Notes: generated by a model from the sequence alone, not told the origin. A DNA stretch of 43,371 nt from Actinomycetota bacterium (GCA_963169235.1 CAUJCX010000057.1:1-43371); one strand, 5' to 3'. Counted from the stretch's first letter, positions 16,519 to 25,914 are shown. A program made the numbers and translations.

Positions 16519-17913
16519 ATGAGTCACGGACGCATCACTGCCGACCACACACCCGAGAGCCTGACCGAGGGCTTCGACCTCATCCGGGGGGAGCTGAAGC
16601 TACCTGCCGCGTTCCCGGACGAGGTGGAGACGAATGCCCGCGCTGCGGCGACATCCGTCCCTGATGACTCTGGACGTCTCGACATGCGAGACATCCGCTT
16701 CGTCACCATCGACCCTCCCGGCAGCCTCGACCTCGACCAGGCCGTGTGCATCGACGCGGACGGCGACGACCGGGTGATCCGGTACGCCATCGCCGACGTG
16801 GGGGCGTTCGTGCCACGCGGCGGCCCCGTCGACCGCGAGGCGTGGGACCGCGGCGAGACCATCTACCTGCCCGACGCGCGCACGCCCCTGTACCCCACCG
16901 TGCTCAGCGAGGGCGCCGCCAGCCTGCTGCCCGACCAGGACCGCCCCGCCATCGTGTTCACCATCGCCGTCGCCGCCGACGGGGAGCTGGGCGAGGCGTC
17001 CGTGACCCCGGCCCTGGTGCGCTCGACGCGCCGCATGACGTACGCGGAGGTCGACGACGACTCGGTGCCCCACTTGCGCGACACGGGCGAGCGGCTACTG
17101 GCGGCGTCGGCCCGCCGGGGCGCGAGCCAGGTGGACCTGCCCGACCTGGAGGTGGAACCCGACCCCGGCAGCGCGGCGGGGTACCGCCTGGTGGCCCGCG
17201 AACGGCTGCCGGCCGAGGACTGGAACGCGCAGGTGTCGCTGGCCGCCAACATGGTGGCCGCGCGCATGATGGTCGCGGCCCGCACCGGGCTGTTCCGCGT
17301 GATGGCGGCTCCCGACCCCCAGCGCATGGCCGACCTGGCGGCCGCCGCCCGCGCCCTGGGGTTCGACGTGGCCGAGGAGGCGCACCCCGGCGCGCTGGTG
17401 CGGGCGCCCGGGCCGCCGGACGCGCGGCGCGCGCTGGGCGACGCCGCCCGGGCCACCGCCGGCGCGGGCTACCGCCCGTTCGACGCCGACACCCCGCCGT
17501 TCCACGCGGCCGTGGCCGCGGCGTACTCCCACGCCACCGCCCCGCTGCGCCGCCTGGCCGACCGCTACGTGCTGGACCTGCTGGTGGCCCTCTCCCAGGG
17601 ACGCGAGGGCGAGGAGACCCCGTGGGGCGACCTGGCCCGCACCATGGACGAGGCCGACAACCGGGCCGCGCGGGCCGAGGCCGCCGCCATCGACCTGGTG
17701 GAGGCGTTCCTGCTGGCGCCGCGCGTGGGCCAGCGGTTCGACGCGGTGGTCACCGGCGCCCGCGACGACGGCGTGCGCCTGCAGCTGGTCGATCCGCCGG
17801 TGCGGGCGGCGCTGAAGCTCGCGGACGCGCCCGCCGCGGGCACGCACCTTGAGGTGACGCTGACCGACGCCGACGTGAAGGCGCGGCGCGTGCGGTTCGC
17901 CCCGGCGGGCTGA
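16519..17913 (+). CDS. RNB-domain (RNase II/R family) exoribonuclease
   Basis: 464 aa from the ATG at 16519; an earlier in-frame ATG (16468) lies in the operator region and adds residues unlike the family. The RNB catalytic signature is at residues 64-80 (TIDPPGSLDLDQAV), with Asp residues 65, 71 and 73 as probable magnesium ligands. The third Asp of the classical IDDA is Gln, as I recall for actinobacterial members. A SHATAPLRRLADRYV segment near residue 340 is the conserved RNB motif around the RNA 3' end. The protein lacks the N-terminal cold-shock domains of RNase R; a short C-terminal beta domain may replace S1. It should degrade RNA 3' to 5' in the cytoplasm. It is divergent from nirK and probably monocistronic. 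Confidence 0.88.
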   Translation: MSHGRITADHTPESLTEGFDLIRGELKLPAAFPDEVETNARAAATSVPDDSGRLDMRDIRFVTIDPPGSLDLDQAVCIDADGDDRVIRYAIADVGAFVPRGGPVDREAWDRGETIYLPDARTPLYPTVLSEGAASLLPDQDRPAIVFTIAVAADGELGEASVTPALVRSTRRMTYAEVDDDSVPHLRDTGERLLAASARRGASQVDLPDLEVEPDPGSAAGYRLVARERLPAEDWNAQVSLAANMVAARMMVAARTGLFRVMAAPDPQRMADLAAAARALGFDVAEEAHPGALVRAPGPPDARRALGDAARATAGAGYRPFDADTPPFHAAVAAAYSHATAPLRRLADRYVLDLLVALSQGREGEETPWGDLARTMDEADNRAARAEAAAIDLVEAFLLAPRVGQRFDAVVTGARDDGVRLQLVDPPVRAALKLADAPAAGTHLEVTLTDADVKARRVRFAPAG

Positions 17914-18050
17914 GAACGCCCGCCCGCAGGGTCGAACGGCCCCTGGGAAAGCGGGTCGAACCGCGTGACGGCTCGGTACAGTGGGGGGACTCGGCTTGCC
18001 GAGGGCACGCGTGTGCCGTCCTTTCGCCTCCCGACGACCCCAGAGGGCTC

Positions 18051-19742
18051 ATGAGCATCACACCGGCCGACTACCCGCCGCTGTTCGAGACCGCCTCCCA
18101 CATCGCGCTGCCCACCGCGGGCGAGGACGAGCGCATCGAGGTCGGCGTCCTGATCGTGGGCGGAGGGCCCGCGGGGCTCGCCACCGCCGTGCGCCTGGGG
18201 CAGCTGCTCGAGAACGAGCCCGAGCTGGCCGAGAGCCTCGGCGAGGTGCCCATCGCGCTGGCCGAGAAGGGCAAGGCACCCGGCTCGCACCTTCTGTCCG
18301 GCGCGGTGATGAAGCCGGGCCCCATCAAGGACCTGTTCCCCGACGTCGACCCCGCCGACATCCCGCACTACTGGGAGGTCGACAAGGAGGCCGTCTACTT
18401 CCTCACGCGCAGCGCCAGCCTGCGCATCCCGCCGCCCCCGCAGATGCGCAACCACCACAACTGGGTGGTGTCGGTCTCGCAACTGGCCCGCTGGATGAGC
18501 GAGAAGGCCGAGGAGCTGGGCGTCTACCTGCTGCCCGAGACGGACTGCCAAAAGGTCATCATCGACCAGGGCACCGTGCGCGGCGTCGTGACGGGCGACA
18601 AGGGCCGCGGCCGTGACGGCGAGGAGCTGGGCACGTTCGAGCCCGGCATGGAGCTGCACGCCCAGGTGACCGTGCTCAGCGAGGGCACGCCCGGCCATCT
18701 CACCGGCGTGCTGCGCAAGCACTTCGAGCTGGACCAGGAGTCGGTGCAGACCTGGGAGCTGGGCGTCAAGGAGGTGTGGGAGGTCCCGAACGAGCTCACC
18801 AGCCTCGTCCACACCGCCGGCTTCCCGCTGCGCCTGGGCAAGAAGTACCGCGAGTACGGCGGCTCATGGATCTACCCCATGGGCGAGAACATGGTGTCGC
18901 TGGGCTTCGTGGTGGGCCTCGACTACGCGGACGCCACGCTGTCGGTGCACGACCTGCTGCAGGAGTTCAAGACGCACAAGCTGGTGCGCGGCATCCTGGA
19001 GGGCGGCAAGCGCGTTGCCTGGGGCGCCAAGACCATCCCGGGCGGCGGGCTGTACGGCCTGCCCAGCCGGCTGCACGTGCCGGGCGCCATGTTCGTGGGC
19101 GACTCGGCCGGCTTCGTCGACATGGCGGCCCTCAAGGGCGTCAACTACGCCATCCGCTCCGGCATGCTGGCGGCGGAGTCCATCGTGGAGGCGCTGAAGG
19201 CCGGTAAGGCCACCCAGCCCACCGGCCTGTGGGGCTACGACAAGCGCATCAAGGACTCCGAGGTCTGGAAGGACCTGTGGAAGGTGCGCAACATCCGGCC
19301 CGGCTTCCAGCGCGGGTTCCTCATCGGCGGTGCCATCCACGGCATGGCGACCGCGTCCATGGGGCATCTACCCAAGACGCTCAAGCCGATCTCCGACGCC
19401 GCGGAGCCCATGTTCCTCGGCGACAAGGCGTACCCCAAGCCCGACGGCAAGCTGATCTTCGACAAGCTCTCGAGCGTCTTCGCCAGCGGCAACAAGACGC
19501 GCGACGACCAGCCCAGCCACATCCGCATCCGCACCGACGTGCCGCGCACGCTGGCGACCACGTGGGTCAGCATGTGCCCGGCGCAGGTGTACGAGATCGA
19601 CGAGGACGCGCCCGGCACCAACGGCAACGTCACGGTGCGCGTGAACGCCTCCAACTGCGTGCAGTGCGGCGCCATCACCGCGAAGGGCGGGCGCCTGACG
19701 CCGCCCGAGGGCGGATCGGGTCCCGAATACACCATCACCTGA
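18051..19742 (+). CDS. electron-transfer flavoprotein-ubiquinone oxidoreductase
   Basis: 563 aa, ATG start with AGAGGG just upstream; a TACAGT hexamer at 17976 is a possible -10. The FAD-binding GGGPAG is at 37-42, a GSHLLSGAV segment follows, and the middle carries the ETF-QO ubiquinone-binding pattern (GAKTIPGGGLYGLP, then FVGDSAGFVDMAALKGVNYA). The C-terminal ferredoxin-like part has C509 (MCPAQVYE) and C536/C539 (NCVQC), but the residue that should be the fourth cluster ligand is I542. The enzyme passes electrons from ETF, reduced by acyl-CoA and other dehydrogenases, to membrane quinone. Length and domain order are those of the family. The three-cysteine pattern may be a subfamily trait. 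The ETF subunits are not in the window. Confidence 0.92.
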   Translation: MSITPADYPPLFETASHIALPTAGEDERIEVGVLIVGGGPAGLATAVRLGQLLENEPELAESLGEVPIALAEKGKAPGSHLLSGAVMKPGPIKDLFPDVDPADIPHYWEVDKEAVYFLTRSASLRIPPPPQMRNHHNWVVSVSQLARWMSEKAEELGVYLLPETDCQKVIIDQGTVRGVVTGDKGRGRDGEELGTFEPGMELHAQVTVLSEGTPGHLTGVLRKHFELDQESVQTWELGVKEVWEVPNELTSLVHTAGFPLRLGKKYREYGGSWIYPMGENMVSLGFVVGLDYADATLSVHDLLQEFKTHKLVRGILEGGKRVAWGAKTIPGGGLYGLPSRLHVPGAMFVGDSAGFVDMAALKGVNYAIRSGMLAAESIVEALKAGKATQPTGLWGYDKRIKDSEVWKDLWKVRNIRPGFQRGFLIGGAIHGMATASMGHLPKTLKPISDAAEPMFLGDKAYPKPDGKLIFDKLSSVFASGNKTRDDQPSHIRIRTDVPRTLATTWVSMCPAQVYEIDEDAPGTNGNVTVRVNASNCVQCGAITAKGGRLTPPEGGSGPEYTIT

Positions 19743-19751
19743 TCGACAGGT

Positions 19752-19780
19752 TCCGGCGGGTGCCATCAGCCCCCGCCGGA
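19752..19780 (+). terminator. stem-loop after the ETF-QO gene
   Basis: TCCGGCGGG and CCCGCCGGA form a perfect 9-bp stem with an 11-nt loop, 10 nt past the stop codon. No T run follows. Confidence 0.55.
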
Positions 19781-19836
19781 GTGCCGGTACCCGCGCGAGT
19801 CGGTTCTGGGCCCGCGCCGCCGATACACAACGGGAT

Positions 19837-20855
19837 ATGACCGTGTTGCGCTCCCTGTTCGCCGCGCCCGAGCACCGGCGGGCCGCCGCCCGCTCCGCGG
19901 GCGCGTTCCTGCTCGTCGGGGCGGCGTTCCTCACCCTGTTCAGCATGATCCTGCCCGGCTGGGACGGTGGCCGTCCCGCGCTGATGGCCGCCGTCGTGGC
20001 CGGCCTGACGGTGCAGGGAGTGCGCGGTTGGTTCTTCCCGCACACCATGACGCCCGCCGAGATGGCCCTCTTGCCCCCGCTGCTGGCGTGCGTGGTGGCG
20101 GGCCAGAACGCGTGGACGATGGACGCGACGGCCGGGGCCCAGATGTTCCTCCTGTGGCCGCTTGCGTACGCCGCGCTGTTCCTCAACTCCCGCAGACGCT
20201 GGTGACGCTGGGCACCGTGATCGCCGCCGACCTGATGTCGGTGGCGCACGTCCTCTCGCTCGACGCGGCGCTCGCCGACGTCGCCAGCGTCGCCGTCGCG
20301 TTCGCCGGCACGGCCATCGTCGTGCACTCCCTGCGCCGGCGCCTGTCCGCGATCCTCGCCGAGAGCGAGCGCCACGCCCACCAGGATCACCTGACGGGCC
20401 TCGCCAACCGCAGGGCGTTCAGCGCCGCGCTGGACGCCGCCCTCGCGCACCGCACCCGCACGGACGAGCCGCTGTCGCTGGTGACGGTGGACGTGGACGA
20501 CTTCAAGGAAGTGAACGACACGCGGGGCCACGCCGCGGGTGACGCGGTGCTGCGCCAGGTCACGGCGGCTCTGCGCTCAAGCGTCCGGCGCGGCGGCGAC
20601 ACCGTCGCGCGGCTGGGCGGTGACGAGTTCGTCGCCCTCCTGCGGGGGTGCGATCAGGACGATGCCGCGAGCCTGGCCGAACGGATCCGCAGCGACGTGG
20701 CCACGCGCACGGGCGGCGTCACCGTCAGCATCGGGGTCGCCACGCTCACGTCCGGCACGGCCAGCCCGGACGAGGTGATGCGCGCATCCGACGGCGCCCT
20801 GTACGCCGCCAAGGCGTCGGGACGCGACCGCGTCTCGGCGGCCGTGATCGCCTAA
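19837..20855 (+). pseudogene. membrane GGDEF diguanylate cyclase, frameshifted
   Basis: Two overlapping frames together make one protein. Frame 1 (ATG 19837 to TGA 20205) gives four hydrophobic segments ending FLNSRRRW; frame 3 continues from about 20190 with TLVTLGTVIAADLMSV, another membrane segment, a linker, and a full GGDEF domain to 20855. The total is 1019 nt, one base short of a whole number of codons, so a single-base loss near 20190-20200 explains the break. The GGDEF domain has DHLTGLANRRAF, LGGDEF and an RGGD inhibitory site five residues upstream, all intact. Without the shift it would be a ~339-aa membrane diguanylate cyclase. A sequencing error is as likely as a true mutation; a programmed -1 shift is possible but no slippery heptamer is evident. 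Confidence 0.75.
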
Positions 20856-20877
20856 GGCGCCGCCTGCGCCCGCCGGC

Positions 20878-21384
20878 TCAGGCCGTGCGATGCCGCTCGA
20901 TCATGCCCACGTAGTGCCGGGCCGACGCCGCGATCGCCTCGCGCTCCTGGTCCGTGGTGGCCCGCCGCACGCGCCCCGGTACGCCCACCACCAGCGAGTT
21001 GGCGGGTACGCGGGTGCCCTCGCTCACCACCGCCCCCGCCCCGATGATGCTGCCCGACTCCACGACGGCGCCGTTCATCACGATGGCGCCCATGCCGATG
21101 AGGCAGCCGTCCTCCACCGTGCAGCCGTGGACGATCGCCCGGTGCCCCACGGTGACGGCGCGCCCCACGGTGCACGGCACGCCCTCGTCGGCGTGTAACA
21201 CGGCGCCGTCCTGCACGTTGGTGTCGTCGCCGACGCTGATGACGTCGGTGTCGCCCCGCAGCACGGCGGTGGGCCACACCGACGCGCGCGCGCCCAGGAC
21301 CACGCGCCCCACCACCACCGCGGTGTCGTCCACGTAGGCGCCCGCGCCCACCTGGGGCACCCCGCACGAAAGCGACCGGATCAT
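20878..21384 (-). CDS. gamma-carbonic anhydrase-like left-handed beta-helix protein
   Basis: 168 aa, ATG start with GGGGA upstream. The sequence is a series of hexapeptide repeats ([LIV]-G-x4): AYVDDTAVVVGRVVLGARASVW and so on. It contains RGDTD and NVQDGAVLHAD, then VTVGHRAIVHG and CLIGMGAIVMNGA, which hold the three metal-binding His (HAD, VGH, VHG) at family positions. Such trimers bind zinc or iron and hydrate CO2 or serve as CaiE/PaaY-like thioesterase-type enzymes. Activity cannot be decided here. It is convergent with the GGDEF gene (22-bp gap) and divergent from the cytochrome gene. Confidence 0.9.
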   Translation of the reverse strand: MIRSLSCGVPQVGAGAYVDDTAVVVGRVVLGARASVWPTAVLRGDTDVISVGDDTNVQDGAVLHADEGVPCTVGRAVTVGHRAIVHGCTVEDGCLIGMGAIVMNGAVVESGSIIGAGAVVSEGTRVPANSLVVGVPGRVRRATTDQEREAIAASARHYVGMIERHRTA

Positions 21385-21526
21385 CGCCGTCCCCGTGCCC
21401 GGTGAAACCGTGACAATCGGCGCAGATCGTGCGTTTCGGTCACAAAGTCACCCCTCAACCCTGGCGATCCCGGGGACCGTTGTTAGGATGCTCCTAGCCT
21501 ATCCGCAGTCGAGGGAGCTACGACGT

Positions 21527-21991
21527 ATGCGCAGAATGAAGAAGACCGCGGCGCTGCTGGCGATCGCGAGCATCGTTGGTGCCGGCGCTCTGGCCGGGTG
21601 CAACGACTCGAAGGGCGCAGACGCCTCCACGCCGGCAGGCGCCAGCACGGTGGCCAACACCGCGGTGCAGACGGACTCCGACGGCAAGACGGCCACGACC
21701 GAGGCCACCACGCCTCCCGCCGAGACGGCCGCGACCGAGCCCGGTGACGACGCGGGCACCGGCGGCGACGCCGCAGCCGGCAAGACGCTGTTCGACGGCA
21801 CGTGCCAGGGCTGCCACCCCAACGGCGGGCAGGACGCGGGCGTGGGCCCGAAGCTGGCCGGCGCTGCGGGGCTTGACGCCGCACTCGTGAAGGACCGCAT
21901 CGTCAACGGCAAGGGCGCGATGCCTCCGGGCCTGGTCACCGACCCGACCGACGAGGCCAACGTCATCGCCTACGTGATGAGCCTGCAGTAG
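21527..21991 (+). CDS. monohaem c-type cytochrome lipoprotein
   Basis: 154 aa from the ATG at 21527, with GAGGGAG 9 nt upstream; TAGGAT at 21484 is a possible -10. The N-terminus is a lipoprotein signal with LAGC at residue 25. A Thr/Ala/Pro-rich linker (26-80) leads to a small class I cytochrome domain: CQGCH haem site (93-97) and GAMPPG, where M132 is the likely sixth ligand. It should be tethered outside the membrane and carry single electrons. Nearby electron-transfer genes (nirK, ETF-QO) make it a candidate donor to the nitrite reductase, which is inference. Confidence 0.9.
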   Translation: MRRMKKTAALLAIASIVGAGALAGCNDSKGADASTPAGASTVANTAVQTDSDGKTATTEATTPPAETAATEPGDDAGTGGDAAAGKTLFDGTCQGCHPNGGQDAGVGPKLAGAAGLDAALVKDRIVNGKGAMPPGLVTDPTDEANVIAYVMSLQ

Positions 21992-22109
21992 TACGTCTGG
22001 TCACGGCCACTGGGAGCTGATCAGCGCGGCCGACCGGCTGCGCGCGATCGGTTCCCAGTGGGACGCGCTGGCCCGGGCTTGCGGCCGGCCGCTCGCGTCC
22101 CCCGCATGG

Positions 22110-23156
22110 ATGATGGCGTGGTGGGATGCGTACGCTCCCGCGGGCGCCCGCCTGCACGTTGCCGCCGCATGGGACGGCGACACGCTGATCGGCATCGCCC
22201 CCGCGATGCGCCGGCGCCACCGCGGCCTCGATGAGGTGGTGGGCCTGGCGCCCGGCATGGCCGTGCGCGGCGCCGTGTTGCTGGCCCCGCACGACCAGCC
22301 GCGCGCCGCCGCGCGCATCGCCCACGCATGGCACGCCCACGGCGCACCGCACCGCCTGACGTTCCCCCAGACCGACGTGGACGACCCGTTTCCCGCGCTC
22401 CTGCGCGACGCGTGGCCCACGTCGGTGCGGCCCGCCGTGCAGTGGGGACCACCGCGGGCCGTGCCCGTGATGGACATGAGCGGACGGGGCTACGACGAGT
22501 GGCTGGCGTCCAAGAGCAGCAACTTCCGCCAGCGCATCCGGCGCGAGGGGCGCCGCATGGAGGCCAAGGGCGCCACGTTCCGGCTGGCCCAGACGCCGGA
22601 CGACCTCGACTGGGCGCTGGGGGAGTTCCACCGGCTCCACGGCGCGAAGTGGGCCGAGCGCTCGTCGCTGTCGTCCGCGCAGGGGCTGGAGATGATGCGC
22701 CGCGCCGCCGCCGAGATGGGCCCCGAGCGCATGCGGGTGCACGTCATCCAGGTGGACGACCGCGCCGTGTCCGTGCAGGTCTTCGTCACCCACGGTGGCG
22801 AGCTCATCTACTGGAACGGCGGGTGGGATCCCGACTGGGCGGCCCACTCCCCCGCCCTGGTCGGCATCGTCGCCGCCCTCGAGGACGGCTTCGCCCGCGG
22901 CGACCGGCGCCTCGACCTGGGCGAAGACGACACGTACGACTACAAGAAGCGCATCGCCGACGGCGACGCCCCCGTCGCCACCGTCACCGTGACGCCGCGG
23001 GGCCTCGGATACCCGGTGGCTCTGGCGCTGACGGCCCCCCAGCGGGTGGCACCGCTGGTGAGGAAGGCCGCCCGCACGATGGTGCGCCACCCCCGTGGTC
23101 CCGTGGCGCTGGCCCGGCGCCTGCGCGGCGGGGACCGCGGCGACGCGGACGCCTAG
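22110..23156 (+). CDS. FemAB/GNAT-type acyltransferase (BioF2-like), N-terminus uncertain
   Basis: At least 348 aa. The frame is open upstream to the preceding cytochrome gene and reads AADRLRAIGSQWDALARACG just before the ATG, which is the usual N-terminal start of this family. The true start may be a CTG at 22017, or the gene may have lost its normal start codon. The double-GNAT fold is shown by PAWMMAWWDAY, the FRQRIRREGRRM basic segment, GEFHRLHGAKW, and the C-terminal LIYWNGGWDPDWAAHSP and DLGEDDTYDYKKRIAD. This protein class moves aminoacyl or acyl groups onto cell-wall or polysaccharide sugars. It opens the polysaccharide locus. The substrate is unknown. Confidence 0.8.
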   Translation: MMAWWDAYAPAGARLHVAAAWDGDTLIGIAPAMRRRHRGLDEVVGLAPGMAVRGAVLLAPHDQPRAAARIAHAWHAHGAPHRLTFPQTDVDDPFPALLRDAWPTSVRPAVQWGPPRAVPVMDMSGRGYDEWLASKSSNFRQRIRREGRRMEAKGATFRLAQTPDDLDWALGEFHRLHGAKWAERSSLSSAQGLEMMRRAAAEMGPERMRVHVIQVDDRAVSVQVFVTHGGELIYWNGGWDPDWAAHSPALVGIVAALEDGFARGDRRLDLGEDDTYDYKKRIADGDAPVATVTVTPRGLGYPVALALTAPQRVAPLVRKAARTMVRHPRGPVALARRLRGGDRGDADA

Positions 23157-24772
23157 ATCGTCAGGTCACGCTGCGGCGAGCCGGGCCGCGCGTCCATGCG
23201 CGCCAGCACGTTGGTCATCAGCTGGCGGATGCGCCGGTCGGGCTCGCCCTGGGGCTTGCCCGGGTCGTACACCCGGCGCCCGTCGGCGTCGAGGCCCCAG
23301 CTGAACAGGATGCTGCCCGTGGCGAACACGTGCGCGCCGGACGCCCTCGTGTGGAACGCCGCGCTCGACACCGCGTCACCGTCGCCCGGTCGGCCGCGGG
23401 CGTCCATCAGCTGGCCGTTGACCGGGGTGTCGGCCAGGTGCCGTAGGCCCGCGGGGGTGAGGCCGTTGTCCACCACGCCGTCCCACTCCCAGCCCACCAG
23501 CTCGCGCCCGATGACGGTGTCGGCGCCCCGGCCGAGGCCGGCGTGCGCCCACAGCGGGTCGGAGGCGTCGCGTCCCGGCACGACCAGCGACGAGTAGTGC
23601 GTCAGGTTCTGCCCCAGGTACATGACGCCGTACAGGGCGTTCTCGGGCTGGTTCGCCCCGTTCGGGTCGCGCCACAGCCCGGTGGGGCCGTCCGGGTCGC
23701 GTACCGGCCCCTCACCCAGCGTGGTGAGGCTGACCTCGCCGTCCTTGTAACAGACCATCACGCGGTCGGGTTCGTCGCTCCAGGGATCCGGCTCCATGCG
23801 CACCCGCCAGTACGCCGTGTTGGCGGCCATCACCGCCAGGTGCGTGCCGCCGTCGAGCATCGCCTCGTGGGCGTCGCGCATGCGCTGCGACCAGTATTCG
23901 TTGTGGCCGCCCGAGATCCACACCCGCCGCGCCCCCAGCCCCGCGGACGCGTGCAGGTGCACATCGAGTGCGCCGGCGTACGTCACGTCGTAGCCCTGGG
24001 CCTCCAGCCACTTCACCAACCCGTGTTCTGCCCGCAGGTACCAGTCGGCCTGGTCGTGAGACGAGTTGCTGTACGGGCGATCGAACGCCACCCTTACCGC
24101 ACGCGGCTCGTCCTCACCCGCGTACAGCGAGAAGCCGCCCCAGTAGTTGTACGCCTGGTAGGTCGTGTCGGACAGGAGGTACAGAACGTCGCTCGCCCGC
24201 GTGTCATCCCGCACCACCACGATCGCGTGATCGTCGCTTCCCCCCGACGACACCAGCTTGGCCAGGTACACGCCGCTGGGCCACTGGGACGTGTCGAACC
24301 GCTCGGACGCCGTCCAGTTCGATGCGCTCACCAGGCCCGTGCGGGCGTCGGCGTGCGGCGCCGGCTGCCGTGGGGCGCGTCGCGGCTTCGTGCGCGCCAC
24401 CAGGCGCGCACCGACGTCGTCGTAGTAGCCCGTGCGGTACACCTCGACGTGGTATTGCGGGTCGGCGGTGCGCAGCTTCAGCACCAGTTCCTGACCACGT
24501 TGCACGCTGGTGCGCGTGAAGAACCCCTCGATGCGCCCGTCGGCACGTGCCAGTCGCCAGCCGGGGGTGCCGGGGCGGCAGTTCTCGGCCACCGTGGGGT
24601 TGGCGGGGTCCGCGCAGTCCACGCGGCGGGCGATGGCGGGGTATACGCCCTTGGGATCCGGGTCTACCGGGCGCCCGCCGCGCAGAAGCCGCCGCGCCAC
24701 GTACGCGCCGCCGGGCGCCGCGACGATCGCGGCGGTCGCCCCCGCGATGGCTTGACGACGCGTTATGCGCAT
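23153..24772 (-). CDS. Tat-exported protein of the N,N-dimethylformamidase large-subunit-like family
   Basis: 539 aa, ATG start. The N-terminus ITRRQAIAGATAAIVAAPGG is a twin-arginine signal. The mature part has the family pattern: YHVEVYRTGYYDDVGARLV, PSGVYLAKL, DVLYLLSDTTYQAYNYWGG, GYDVTY, then WISGGHNEYWSQRMRDAHE and GWEWDG near the C-terminus. Relatives are annotated as dimethylformamidase beta subunit-like domains. True DMFase also has a small subunit, which is not seen nearby, so the substrate is unknown. In actinobacteria such proteins are often secreted with cell-surface genes, as here. The 3' end overlaps the FemAB-like gene by 4 nt on the opposite strand. Confidence 0.8.
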   Translation of the reverse strand: MRITRRQAIAGATAAIVAAPGGAYVARRLLRGGRPVDPDPKGVYPAIARRVDCADPANPTVAENCRPGTPGWRLARADGRIEGFFTRTSVQRGQELVLKLRTADPQYHVEVYRTGYYDDVGARLVARTKPRRAPRQPAPHADARTGLVSASNWTASERFDTSQWPSGVYLAKLVSSGGSDDHAIVVVRDDTRASDVLYLLSDTTYQAYNYWGGFSLYAGEDEPRAVRVAFDRPYSNSSHDQADWYLRAEHGLVKWLEAQGYDVTYAGALDVHLHASAGLGARRVWISGGHNEYWSQRMRDAHEAMLDGGTHLAVMAANTAYWRVRMEPDPWSDEPDRVMVCYKDGEVSLTTLGEGPVRDPDGPTGLWRDPNGANQPENALYGVMYLGQNLTHYSSLVVPGRDASDPLWAHAGLGRGADTVIGRELVGWEWDGVVDNGLTPAGLRHLADTPVNGQLMDARGRPGDGDAVSSAAFHTRASGAHVFATGSILFSWGLDADGRRVYDPGKPQGEPDRRIRQLMTNVLARMDARPGSPQRDLTI

Positions 24773-24855
24773 AAGGTGGGGGACGTGGAGGAAGCCGACC
24801 GCATGGACGCACGGGATTGTAGGCCTGTCCGGCGGCGCGTGGCCGGGTGCGGGGC

Positions 24856-25914
24856 ATGATCACGGGGTACGAGCCCGCCCAGACGGTCGCCCCGGCCTGG
24901 GCCGATCTGTGGCGGCGGCACGGCGCCGATCCGTTCGGTGCGCCCGGATGGCATCTGGCATGGGCCACGGCGTTCGCGCCCGGCTGCGACACGGTGCTCA
25001 CCGCCCGCGGGCGCGACGGCACGCTACACGGCGTGCTGCCCCTCGACCGCCGGCGGGCCTCGGTGTCGCTGGCCGCCAACGCCCACACGCCGCGGGCGTC
25101 GGTGGTCGCCGATGGCCCGGACGCGCTCGCCGCGCTGGCGCGGGCGTTCGCCCGCTCCGCGTCCGCCGAGATCGTCGCGGCGCCGCTCGTCGCCGGCTCC
25201 GCGCCGGCGGCCGCGCTGCAGGCGGCCCTCGCGGGCGAGCGCCTGATCGCCGCCACCCACGTCCAGATGCGCTCCCCCTATCTCGACGTCACCGCCGATC
25301 CCGCCGAACACCTGGCGCGCAAGATGCGCAAGGAGATCGCCCGCGGTGGCCGGCGACTCGAGGAGTCCGGGCCGTTGACGCTGGACGTCACCCACGCCGG
25401 CGAGGACGCGCTGCGCGGCTTCGACGACCTGGTGCGCATCGAGGGGCTCGGGTGGAAGGGTGAGGCGGGCACGTCGATCGCCGCCGAACCCGGTGCCCGC
25501 GACTTCTACGGCGACGTGGTGCGCTGGGCCGCCGACGAGGGCCTGCTGTGGATGGTGGTGCTGCGTGCCGGCGACACGCCCGTCGCGGCCGAGCTCGATC
25601 TGCGGCACGGGGACAGCCTCTACAGCCTGAAGATGGGCTTCGATCCCGCGTACGCCAAGACCGGCCCCGGCCACGTGATGGTGGCCCGCCTTCTGGCCCG
25701 GGCGTGGCAGGACGGCGTGCGGCGCTACGAGATGCTGGGCGCGGACGACGCGTACAAGATGCGGTGGACGTCCACCGTGCACGACGTGCTGAGCCTGCGG
25801 GCGTTCCGTGCCACGCCGCGCGGACTGACGGCCTACGGGGTGCGCCGCCTGGCACCGAGCGTGCGCCGGCGGGCGGCCGTGGTCGCCGGCGCCGGCCGCC
25901 GGAGGTGGCGGTGA
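24856..25914 (+). CDS. FemAB/GNAT-type acyltransferase (BioF2-like)
   Basis: 352 aa from the ATG at 24856; a GTG at 24847 would add three residues and no ribosome binding site is strong for either. The double-GNAT fold is seen in the middle ARKMRKEIARGGRRLEESG basic helix, then DDLVRIEGLGWKGEAGTSI, AAELDLRHGDSLYSLKMGFD, GHVMVARLLARAW and YEMLGADDAYKMRW. This is the second of three such genes in the locus. Its stop overlaps the next start by GTGA (25911-25914), so the two are translationally coupled. It probably modifies a sugar or lipid-linked intermediate made with the adjacent GT-C protein. Confidence 0.85.
   Translation: MITGYEPAQTVAPAWADLWRRHGADPFGAPGWHLAWATAFAPGCDTVLTARGRDGTLHGVLPLDRRRASVSLAANAHTPRASVVADGPDALAALARAFARSASAEIVAAPLVAGSAPAAALQAALAGERLIAATHVQMRSPYLDVTADPAEHLARKMRKEIARGGRRLEESGPLTLDVTHAGEDALRGFDDLVRIEGLGWKGEAGTSIAAEPGARDFYGDVVRWAADEGLLWMVVLRAGDTPVAAELDLRHGDSLYSLKMGFDPAYAKTGPGHVMVARLLARAWQDGVRRYEMLGADDAYKMRWTSTVHDVLSLRAFRATPRGLTAYGVRRLAPSVRRRAAVVAGAGRRRWR

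Noticed and set aside
23543-24859. 438-codon plus-strand frame opposite the dimethylformamidase-like gene
   Set aside because: His/Arg/Val-rich shadow without domain signals; the opposite strand encodes a complete Tat-exported protein.
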